DNA from: a virus | Length of the DNA: 24,328 bases | Virus record (IMG/VR): IMGVR_UViG_3300044712_002655 | Coordinates: 1 to 24,328 of that record | Direction: 5' to 3' (one strand) | Shown: positions 13,202-19,520 of the stretch, piece after piece | How positions within the stretch are numbered: the stretch's first letter is position 1 | Layout: each line of letters begins with the position of its first letter | Made by a program: the position numbers and the translations under genes | Notes under the pieces: generated by a model | Seen by the model: only the letters and a program-made list of their open reading frames with translations | Told to the model about the DNA's origin: nothing | Database searches by the model: none

Positions 13202-13555
13202 TTACCCCCCCGAGCGCGGGATGACCACCAGGCGGATCTCGTCGGCGTGCTGGCTCTTGATCGACTCGACCCCCCACGACACCACCGTCCCGCCGACCTG
13301 CTCGGCCGCGGCGATCACCGTCCCGCGGGGGATGGTGGGCCGCCGAGTGGCCGCGTCGACCGGGAAGACCGCCGCCGGGAGCGCGAGGACCCGCTGGGCC
13401 TCCTGCGTCCGGAGGTAGACTCCCTCCACCGGGGACGGCTCCGGCGGGAGCCAGATGACCGTGGTGGTCACCGGATCCTCGCCGGGCACCGTCACCGTGG
13501 CGGGCAGGCCGAACGCCGCGAGGGCGGGGAGCATGGGGGGGCGGAGATCAGCCAT
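13202..13555 (-). CDS. FII-like head-tail joining protein
   Basis: A 117-residue protein, the same length as lambda FII. After a short helix (MADLRPPMLPALAAFGLPAT) it has a beta pattern: TTTVIWLPPEPSPVEGVYLR, then TVIAAAEQVGGTVVSWGVES and a final HADEIRLVVIPRSGG, similar to the small beta sandwich of joining proteins. ATG at 13555 is preferred over GTG at 13561 because GGAG is 9 bases upstream of the former and only 3 from the latter. Gene order (major capsid, two small genes, this, Z, U) supports the assignment. Direct residue similarity is weak, so an alternative small connector role is possible. Confidence 0.65.
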   Translation of the reverse strand: MADLRPPMLPALAAFGLPATVTVPGEDPVTTTVIWLPPEPSPVEGVYLRTQEAQRVLALPAAVFPVDAATRRPTIPRGTVIAAAEQVGGTVVSWGVESIKSQHADEIRLVVIPRSGG

Positions 13556-13576
13556 GGGCACACGCTCCAGGGATCA

Positions 13577-13602
13577 GCGGGGCGCCGTGGGGGCCGCCCC
13601 GC
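13577..13602 (-). terminator. Intergenic hairpin before the FII-like gene
   Basis: Perfect 8-bp inverted repeat GCGGGGCG/CGCCCCGC with a 10-base loop in the 70-base gap between the 202-residue gene (stop at 13626) and ATG 13555. No T-run follows. Partial terminator, RNA stabiliser or chance in GC-rich sequence are all possible. Confidence 0.4.
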
Positions 13603-13625
13603 CTCTCTCAGGTCAGTTGCTGCAC

Positions 13626-14234
13626 TCACTGCTCGGGATCGACCTCGCGGAAGAGGAACGTGAAGAGCATGGTGGCCGTGTTGGCCGCCGCGGAGTAGAT
13701 GGCCGCGAACGACCCGGGAGTGAGGATGGTCGAGCCCTCCAGGTCGATCCAGTTCCACGGTCCCAGGCTGTAGCCCGTGGTGGCCAGCGTGCCGGCCGGC
13801 GCGAAGACAAAGTCCAGGGTCGGCGTGCCGATGGTGCCGCCGCTGGAGGCCCAGGCGCCGGAGGCCGCCGGGCCGCCGATGAGGCGATTCTTGGGGGTGA
13901 GGGGGTTGGTCGCGATCTCGGTCATCTGCCCGCTCATCAGGCCGAGGGCCGTCGCCGTGGCGACCGCTGCCGTGTTGGCCCAGGCCAGGGCGAGCAGCTC
14001 GAGGTTCTTCGCGCTCGCGGCCTTGTTGCCGAGGACCAGGCCGGTGTAGGTGGTCGCCAGGGCTGCGGTGAGCGCCACCGCCGCCGTGTTGGCGACGCTG
14101 AAGAGGCGCCCGCGGCGGGCATCCTCCGCGTACTTCGCCCCGCCGATTTCCACCACCAGGCGCCCCGCGCGGTCCAGCCGCGGGGGGGCCGAGACGCCGG
14201 CGGCCGGGGACTGCAAGCCTACGCGTCCGAACAT
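13626..14234 (-). CDS. Predicted structural protein, unknown function
   Basis: A 202-residue protein. The N-terminus (MFGRVGLQSPAAGVSAPPRL, then VVEIGGAKYAEDARRGRLFS) leads into a long Ala/Thr/Leu-rich stretch (TAAVALTAALATTYTGLVLG; ELLALAWANTAAVATATALG) and a Gly/Thr/Phe-rich beta-like end (TLDFVFAPAGTLATTGYSLG; TILTPGSFAAIYSAAANTAT). Phage proteins of this composition, with a 'G.KYAE..RRG..F..A' start, occur beside head genes. The function is not established here. GGAGG precedes ATG 14234 by 8 bases. It could be a second decoration or appendage protein. Confidence 0.62.
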   Translation of the reverse strand: MFGRVGLQSPAAGVSAPPRLDRAGRLVVEIGGAKYAEDARRGRLFSVANTAAVALTAALATTYTGLVLGNKAASAKNLELLALAWANTAAVATATALGLMSGQMTEIATNPLTPKNRLIGGPAASGAWASSGGTIGTPTLDFVFAPAGTLATTGYSLGPWNWIDLEGSTILTPGSFAAIYSAAANTATMLFTFLFREVDPEQ

Positions 14235-14261
14235 GGGGAGTGCCTCCTGTCTGCGCTCCGA

Positions 14262-14492
14262 TCAGAGCGCCGCAGAGTGTCGAATGGCGCGCGCCAGCCG
14301 CAGGTCGGGGACCCAGGCGCCGGCGTGGAACACGTAGCACTCGCCGGTGTCGACGAGGTGCAGCGTGGAACCGTCCGGCAGCGGCTGCGCGTCCGGGCCC
14401 ACCACCGGCGGCTCGTCGCTGGAGAGGGCTTGAATCTCCTCGCCCACGGGGGAGCCGACGAGGGTGCTCCGAGTCAGATAGATGGCCGTCAT
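14262..14492 (-). CDS. Small head-region protein in the FI position, unknown function
   Basis: A 76-residue protein, MTAIYLTRSTLVGSPVGEEI, with a DGSTLHLVDTGECYVFHAGA(W) stretch that resembles short beta hairpins seen in fibre-like or connector proteins, ending LRLARAIRHSAAL. ATG at 14492 has GGAGG about 9 bases upstream. It is preceded by a GC-rich hairpin after the major capsid gene. The position equals lambda FI, but FI is acidic and helical and this is not, so I do not transfer that name. Confidence 0.6.
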   Translation of the reverse strand: MTAIYLTRSTLVGSPVGEEIQALSSDEPPVVGPDAQPLPDGSTLHLVDTGECYVFHAGAWVPDLRLARAIRHSAAL

Positions 14493-14525
14493 CCTGCGTC
14501 CCTCCTGTCTGTCACTCCGTCGAGA

Positions 14526-14565
14526 ACGGGGGCGGTGGCGCCCGTCGCGGCGGCGGTCCGCCCCC
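14526..14565 (-). terminator. Hairpin after the major capsid gene
   Basis: A 9-bp perfect inverted repeat CGGGGGCGG/CCGCCCCCG separated by 22 bases, inside the 99-base gap after the major capsid stop (14592). On the minus strand a short TTCTC follows, not a strong T-run. This position, just after the most heavily used gene, fits a leaky terminator or 3' stabilising stem. Confidence 0.5.
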
Positions 14566-14591
14566 GCTCCCACCAGAGGATCGCGGGGCGA

Positions 14592-15623
14592 CTAGACCTT
14601 AGTGAGCTTGATCACGGCCCGGGGCACCAGGCAGAGCGACAGCGGGTTGCTCTGGGTGTGGATGAGTCGGCTGCGATTCAGGCCGCGCGGATCGGGCGCC
14701 TGCTTGGCGTAGATCGGGCGACCGATCGTGTTCACCGCCTCCTCGAAGTCGGCCGGGGCGAAGTAGGTGCTGAACAGGTAGCTGCCGTTCGGGAGCACCA
14801 GCGGGGTGTTGTTCGGCCCCTCCGGGAACAGGTAGGCGTCGGTGTCTCCGACGAACGACACCCCGCCGACCGATCCCCGGTACTCCTCCCAGGTGATCCC
14901 GCCGAACTGGAACCCGTTGCGGAGGTCCACCCGGAGCATCGCGGACTCCTGGTACTTCAGGGACTCCTGCACCAGGGTGTGGCCGACCAGGGCATCGAAG
15001 AATCCGGCGCCGCAGAACGCGCGCATGCCGGAAAACTCGACCCCGCCGAGCTCGGCCTCGGACAGCCGAATGGCCGCGACGCACTTCGCGCGGACATCGG
15101 TGGTGGTGGTCGTCAGCGCCATCCCGAGCGTCTGCTGGGCGACCCCGAACTCGGTGAAGAGGTTGTAGAGCGTGGTGGCGCCGTCGGCGTCGAGGATCAC
15201 GCCCTTGATGGCGCCGATCCGGTGGTACTCCAGGGTCACTTCGTGCATGGCGCGGAGGGTCTCCAACCGGCGGTTGACGACGCTCTCGATGGCCGCCAGG
15301 TTGTTCTCGCTCCCGAACTCGCGGAGGTTCTGGATCGAGTCGGCCAGGATGACGCTCTCCCGCTCCAGGTGGTGGCAGTTGAACGCCCGGGCAGTGCGCT
15401 TCTGCTCGCCGATGGTATCCCCGACGCCGCCGCGCGGGCTGGCGGGGATCATCGTCAGCAGGCCGGCCTTCTGCTCCACCATGATGCTGGTGGTCGGGAT
15501 GCCCTCCTCCTTGAACAACCCGAGACGGCCGATCCGGCGGGGCTGGTGCGGGACCGCCTCGATCGCATCCGTCAGGCTCTTGGTGGTGAAGGCGTTCGAG
15601 TCGAATACATCCATTACGGCCAT
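14592..15623 (-). CDS. Major capsid protein, lambda gpE family
   Basis: A 343-residue protein, close to lambda gpE (341). The N-terminal part MAVMDVFDSNAFTTKSLTDA, then an arm (PHQPRRIGRLGLFKEEGIPT) and GLLTMIPASPRGGVGDTIGE match gpE family proteins, which form the HK97-fold shell. Further conserved parts are LERESVILADSIQNLREFGS, the ADGATTLYNLFTEFGV segment, and VEFSGMRAFCGAGFFDALVG. The C-terminal RLIHTQSNPLSLCLVPRAVI is also typical. ATG at 15623 has AAAGGCGG upstream; ATG at 15614 is an alternative. Flanked by decoration protein upstream and small connector genes downstream, as in lambda D-E. Confidence 0.93.
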   Translation of the reverse strand: MAVMDVFDSNAFTTKSLTDAIEAVPHQPRRIGRLGLFKEEGIPTTSIMVEQKAGLLTMIPASPRGGVGDTIGEQKRTARAFNCHHLERESVILADSIQNLREFGSENNLAAIESVVNRRLETLRAMHEVTLEYHRIGAIKGVILDADGATTLYNLFTEFGVAQQTLGMALTTTTTDVRAKCVAAIRLSEAELGGVEFSGMRAFCGAGFFDALVGHTLVQESLKYQESAMLRVDLRNGFQFGGITWEEYRGSVGGVSFVGDTDAYLFPEGPNNTPLVLPNGSYLFSTYFAPADFEEAVNTIGRPIYAKQAPDPRGLNRSRLIHTQSNPLSLCLVPRAVIKLTKV

Positions 15624-15640
15624 CTCACTACCGCCTTTCT

Positions 15641-15696
15641 GCCCGGAACGCCGGGCCGGAACCAGCAGCGCCAGCCCCCGCACTGGAGGCTGGCGC
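15641..15696 (-). promoter_or_regulatory. Two hairpins in the leader of the major capsid gene
   Basis: The 101-base gap between decoration and capsid genes holds two perfect stems: GCGCCAGCC/GGCTGGCGC (15668-15676 with 15688-15696, 11-base loop) and GCCCGG/CCGGGC (15641-15646 with 15651-15656, 4-base loop). The second ends only a few bases before the ribosome binding site of the capsid gene. Possible roles are partial termination after the decoration gene, RNA processing or stability. No T-run follows either stem. Confidence 0.5.
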
Positions 15697-15724
15697 GATT
15701 CGGTGCGTGGGGGTGACGGGGCGG

Positions 15725-16681
15725 CTACGACCGGGCGAGGACGCCCAGCTTCTCCAGGTCGGCGTAGGCGCTGAGCTTCTCGGCCGCGGTGATGCCGGTG
15801 GCCCACTGCAGGTCACCGATCCGGACCTCGGCGTCCTTGGCGATGAGCACCCCGGCCTTGTCGGCCAGGCTGGCGTCCACCGCCTCGTAGAGCACGCCGC
15901 AGGCCTTCTGGCGGCCGTCCCAGGCGGTCGGGGTGGGATCCCACTCGACCACCTTCTTGGTCACCTTGTTGTAGACGCAGAGGTCGAAGTAGTTGCCCAG
16001 GATGAAGTCCGTCGCGTCGGTCAGGGTGAAGACCACGTGCCGCGTGGTGAAGGTGGCCGCCGCGCCGCTGCCGGTGCCCATCAGGAACCGGCCGATGCTG
16101 GTGCCGTCCGGGGCGATGACCTCGAAGTCGCCGCCGTTGGCGACCACCGCGCGGTTGATGATGCGGTAGTTGCCCGGCATGGCGTCCGGACCGAGCGCGT
16201 GCGCCGACAGCGTGCCGGTGCCGGTCCCGCCGATGACGGTCGGGGCGGTCGACCCGACCACGATGGTGAACACGTCGTCCACCTCGAAGTCGGTGTTGTC
16301 GGTGATCGAGAAGTTGATGTGGCGCGAGGTGTAGGCCGTGGTCCCGCCGGCCCCCACCGTGAGGGTGCAGTTCGGGAGCGCGGTGCCATCCGGCGCCGTG
16401 ACGGAGAAGACGCCGCCGTTGGCCACCTTGGTGATGCACTTGACGACGTAGTTCCCCTCCTGGACCTCCGGGCCGGCGGTGACCAGGGTCATGGTGCCGT
16501 TGCCGGTCCCGACGACGACCGGGATCGACGCGCTGCCGATCCCGTACAGGACCTTGCCGACGACCTCGCCGGCCTCCAGGTCCTGGCCGCTCAGGACGGT
16601 GACGTTCTCGCGGCTCCGGTTGCCCGGCGCCTCCGAGAGGATGAACTCCCCGGCGTGCTGTCCTTCCACCAACGCGGCCAT
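15725..16681 (-). CDS. Head decoration protein (gpD-like) with duplicated inserted domain
   Basis: A 318-residue protein, far longer than lambda gpD (110). The N-terminal 1-50 (VEGQHAGEFILSEAPGNRSR, then ENVTVLSGQDLEAGEVVGKV) and C-terminal about 238-318 (VVEWDPTPTAWDGRQKACGV and the end) are the two halves of a decoration protein that binds capsid three-fold axes. Between them are two tandem copies of a beta-rich unit of about 94 residues: GTGNGTM at 58 and GTGTGTL at 152, each followed by an ANGG..F.V.APDGT stretch and a TSRH/TTRH segment leading to (S/T)ITDxTDF or TLTDATDF. GGAG lies 7 bases before ATG 16681. It sits between protease and major capsid genes. Confidence 0.88.
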   Translation of the reverse strand: MAALVEGQHAGEFILSEAPGNRSRENVTVLSGQDLEAGEVVGKVLYGIGSASIPVVVGTGNGTMTLVTAGPEVQEGNYVVKCITKVANGGVFSVTAPDGTALPNCTLTVGAGGTTAYTSRHINFSITDNTDFEVDDVFTIVVGSTAPTVIGGTGTGTLSAHALGPDAMPGNYRIINRAVVANGGDFEVIAPDGTSIGRFLMGTGSGAAATFTTRHVVFTLTDATDFILGNYFDLCVYNKVTKKVVEWDPTPTAWDGRQKACGVLYEAVDASLADKAGVLIAKDAEVRIGDLQWATGITAAEKLSAYADLEKLGVLARS

Positions 16682-16683
16682 GG

Positions 16684-17805
16684 TCAGGCTCCTCTCTGCC
16701 CGTTACGGGCGTGGGCGGCGGCTTCGGCACGCAACCGATAGACCTCCGCGGTCGTGGGGCCGGTCTTCGCGCGGGGAGCACTCCCGCCGTCCGCCGGCAG
16801 GGCGGTGACGATCTCCACCGCGTCCATCTTGGCGGTGATCGTGGTCAACTGTGCCTTCACCGTGGCGGGGGGCACGCGGGCCGCGAGGTAGCCGTCGGCC
16901 AACTCGGGGAGCTTCGCCGCCGCGCAGAGGCCGCGGATCTCGGTGGCCTCGGCGATCCGGGCGGCGGCCTGCTCCGGGGTGGCGCGTGCGGCGACCAGCT
17001 CCTCGGCCAGGTCGAGGCAGTGGCCGGCCTTGCAGGCGGCGAGGATGGCCTGGGCATCGGCGGGGGCCGGGGCGACCGGGACGACCTGATCGGGGACGGG
17101 CTCCGACTTCGGCGGCTCCATCAGCGCCTCGATCTTGACCCGCAGCGGTTCCGGCATCGCGGCCACCGTGGCGCGGCCGCGCGGATCGAAGGCGGCGGCC
17201 ATCGCGGGGAGGCCTTCGATCTTCGTGTCGGCGAACCCCCAGGCGATCGCCTCGTCCGCATCCATCAGCGTCTCGGCATCCATCAGCTCGCGCAGCTCCT
17301 CCTCGCTCAGCTCGGAGCGCCAGCGGTACGCGACGATGATGCCATTGGCCACCTTGTCCATGTCCTCGGCGGCCTTCCGGAGCTGGGAGGCGTTGCCCAC
17401 GGAGACCGTCCAGGGGTTGTGGACGTACATCTGGCCGTTGTCGGCGATGGATACCTGCCCCCTGGTCCCGGCGCTGGTGATGATCGTGGCCGCACTCGCC
17501 GCGAGGCCGACGATCGACACCTTGACGGTCCGGCCCTTTGAGGCCTGCTGCTCCCGGAGCAGGTTGGCGATCGCGTTGGCGGAGTAGACGTCGCCGCCCG
17601 GGCTGTTCACCCGGATGTGGATCGTCGTGATGGCGTCCGGGAGCGCGGCGAGCTGGTCGAGGAACTGCTTGGCCGTGGCACCGAATCCCCAGTAGTAGTC
17701 GATCCAGTCGCCGATGAAATCGAAGATCTCGATGTCGGCAACGGTGGGCTCTTCCGCCTTGTTGGATACCCGATACCACTCCCGCGGCGCACTATTCATC
17801 GGCAT
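16684..17805 (-). CDS. ClpP-like prohead protease (peptidase S14 family)
   Basis: A 373-residue head maturation protease, with a C-terminal region that may act as scaffold as in lambda gpC/Nu3. The N-terminal 200 residues have the ClpP fold: TIHIRVNSPGGDVYSANAIA, then GLAASAATIITSAG with Ser104 as nucleophile and MYVHNPW with His129, the same 25-residue spacing as Ser97/His122 of ClpP. The third residue aligns with Glu178 in AETLMDADEAIAWG, where ClpP has Asp; Asp176 is close by. Residues 230-373 are helical and Ala-rich. ATG at 17805 has GGAG 6 bases upstream and overlaps the portal stop by 14 bases. Upstream extension of the open frame to 17931 is arginine/proline-rich shadow sequence. Confidence 0.9.
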   Translation of the reverse strand: MPMNSAPREWYRVSNKAEEPTVADIEIFDFIGDWIDYYWGFGATAKQFLDQLAALPDAITTIHIRVNSPGGDVYSANAIANLLREQQASKGRTVKVSIVGLAASAATIITSAGTRGQVSIADNGQMYVHNPWTVSVGNASQLRKAAEDMDKVANGIIVAYRWRSELSEEELRELMDAETLMDADEAIAWGFADTKIEGLPAMAAAFDPRGRATVAAMPEPLRVKIEALMEPPKSEPVPDQVVPVAPAPADAQAILAACKAGHCLDLAEELVAARATPEQAAARIAEATEIRGLCAAAKLPELADGYLAARVPPATVKAQLTTITAKMDAVEIVTALPADGGSAPRAKTGPTTAEVYRLRAEAAAHARNGQRGA

Positions 17806-19318
17806 GGCTGTCTCCTTCTGCGGGTTGTGACGCCGCGGCGGGGGCCTTTCCGTTCGCAGGCCGCGAGCCGTCCGAATCGAACTGCAAGCCGAGGCGCCGC
17901 TCCCGGGCGTGGTCCGCGGCGATCTCTTCATCCACCCGCTCGACGTCCCAGCCGCGCTCCTTCACGACCTGGGCGCGGCTCTTGAAGCCGGACCGGACCA
18001 TCGCCTTCTCGTGCTCCACGTCCTGGACTGGGTGCAGGTACGGCCACGCCGGCGGGACCCACTCGACCCGGAGCCACGGGGTGGGGTCGGTCCAGTAGGC
18101 GGCCGGGACGGCCAGGGCGCCGGCGAGGATGGCGCGCTGGATGAAGGCCCGCCAGATCGGCCGATTCAGGGCGAACGCCACGATGTGGTGCTGCTGCTGC
18201 TCGATGCGGCGGCGGAACTCCTGCAGGATCACGCGGACCGTGCGGTCGTTGATGCCGCTGAGGTCCCCCGTCAGGACCTCGTAGGGGACGCCCGCGGCCA
18301 CGGAGGCCGCCCGGAGCTGGGTCTTGACGAAGTCCAGGTACATGTTCCCGACGTCGGGCGGGTCGGACCACTCCAGCTTCTCCCCGGGGTTCAGCTCCTG
18401 CATGAGGCCGGGCTCGAGCCCCACGATGGCGTTGTCGCCCTCCGTGGTGATCGGCTGGCCGGTCAGCGGGTCGACGTCGCCGTCCTCGGCCCCGCCGGGG
18501 CGGGTCACGAATCCGGCGAACAGGTTGCTGATCTGCTGCCGGAGCAGCGTGGCGTCGTCGAACTTGTCCCAGTCGTGCAGCTTGACGAGCGCCCGCGTGA
18601 GCTGCGGGAGCCCCCGGAGCTGCCCCGCCCGGAGCGGCCCGTACAGGTGGACCACCTGGTCGGCGGGGATGCGGACGCGGGTGCTGCCCTCCAGGAGATC
18701 CGGATCGCCGGGGCGCTGCTGCAGGGTCCAGTAGGCGACGCGCTGCCCGATCGGCGAGAGCTCGATCCCGGCCCGGATCCGGTTGGCGCCGTTCGTCCCA
18801 TCGTAGTCGTGCGGGACGAGCTCGGGCTCCAGGAGCTGCACCTGGAGGGGGACGGTGAGGCCATCCTCGAGGCGGCGATACCGGAGGCGGACGAACATCT
18901 CGCCTGCCTCCAGCCAACCGCGGACGGCCAGGGCCTGCAGGCCGTAGAAGTCGAGGCGGCCATCGGCGTCGGCCTGGTCGGTCCAGTCCAGCCAGAGCTG
19001 GTGGAGCCGCTCGCGGAAGGCCGGATCCGGGGCCTTGCTCTGCGGCAGGATCCCGGTGCCGACCATGTTCGACACGAGCGAGCCGATGCCGGACTCGGCG
19101 TACCCGTCATTGCGGGTCGCCGACCGTGAGCGATCGCGGAGCGTGCGGAGAGATCCGAGGACACCGGTGTTCGGTCCGACGGTCGGGGCTGCCCACCCCC
19201 GCGCCCGCCGGGTCTGCGAGGCCCCCTCATAGGTGGCCTGGTTCCGGATGACCGGAGCCACCCCGGCCCCCCGGACGTGGCGAATCGGACGGCCGTAGGC
19301 GTCGAGCAGCGTCGGCAC
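17792..19318 (-). CDS. Phage portal protein, lambda gpB family
   Basis: A 508-residue portal, which forms the dodecameric ring at one head vertex and docks the terminase. Typical family stretches are AESGIGSLVSNMVGTGILPQ near residue 80, FYGLQALAVRGWLEAGEMFV, then IPADQVVHLYGPLRAGQLRG and GLEPGLMQELNPGEKLEWSD. Downstream VKTQLRAASVAAGVPYEVLT and GDLSGINDRTVRVILQEFRR are also diagnostic. The last 60 residues are charged, with a Pro/Ala-rich end. GTG at 19318 begins one base after the gpW-like stop. Length is near lambda gpB (533). Translationally coupled with the protease gene (14-base overlap). Confidence 0.95.
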   Translation of the reverse strand: MPTLLDAYGRPIRHVRGAGVAPVIRNQATYEGASQTRRARGWAAPTVGPNTGVLGSLRTLRDRSRSATRNDGYAESGIGSLVSNMVGTGILPQSKAPDPAFRERLHQLWLDWTDQADADGRLDFYGLQALAVRGWLEAGEMFVRLRYRRLEDGLTVPLQVQLLEPELVPHDYDGTNGANRIRAGIELSPIGQRVAYWTLQQRPGDPDLLEGSTRVRIPADQVVHLYGPLRAGQLRGLPQLTRALVKLHDWDKFDDATLLRQQISNLFAGFVTRPGGAEDGDVDPLTGQPITTEGDNAIVGLEPGLMQELNPGEKLEWSDPPDVGNMYLDFVKTQLRAASVAAGVPYEVLTGDLSGINDRTVRVILQEFRRRIEQQQHHIVAFALNRPIWRAFIQRAILAGALAVPAAYWTDPTPWLRVEWVPPAWPYLHPVQDVEHEKAMVRSGFKSRAQVVKERGWDVERVDEEIAADHARERRLGLQFDSDGSRPANGKAPAAASQPAEGDSHADE

Positions 19319-19319
19319 G

Positions 19320-19517
19320 TCAGAGCCCCTTCTTCGCGTACAGGAGGAACTGCTTCGGCCGGGTCGTGGGCGTGACCTCGGCCTGCATCAGCGCCAGGGT
19401 GTCGCGCATCTCACGGAGGGACCGGTAGGTGACCTCCCGATCGGCGTACTTGACCGAGAGGACGCCCTGGGCGATCGCGCTCTTGAGCGCGTCGATTTCT
19501 GCCTGCGTCCAGGCCAT
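19320..19517 (-). CDS. Head-tail joining protein, gpW-like
   Basis: A 65-residue protein, MAWTQAEIDALKSAIAQGVL, then SVKYADREVTYRSLREMRDT and a basic C-terminus. The 'L..AIA.GVL.V.Y.DR.V.YRSL.EMR' pattern with a helix, a small beta hairpin and a second helix is that of gpW (68 residues in lambda), which plugs the portal after DNA packaging and prepares the tail-joining site. GGAGGTGACCC before ATG 19517 is a very strong ribosome binding site. It sits between large terminase and portal genes exactly as in lambda A-W-B. Confidence 0.9.
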   Translation of the reverse strand: MAWTQAEIDALKSAIAQGVLSVKYADREVTYRSLREMRDTLALMQAEVTPTTRPKQFLLYAKKGL

Positions 19518-19520
19518 GGG

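Noticed and set aside
14262-14492. Naming the 76-residue gene FI from its position after the major capsid gene.
   Set aside because: Lambda FI is larger, acidic and Ala-rich. This protein is short and beta-like, so only the position agrees.
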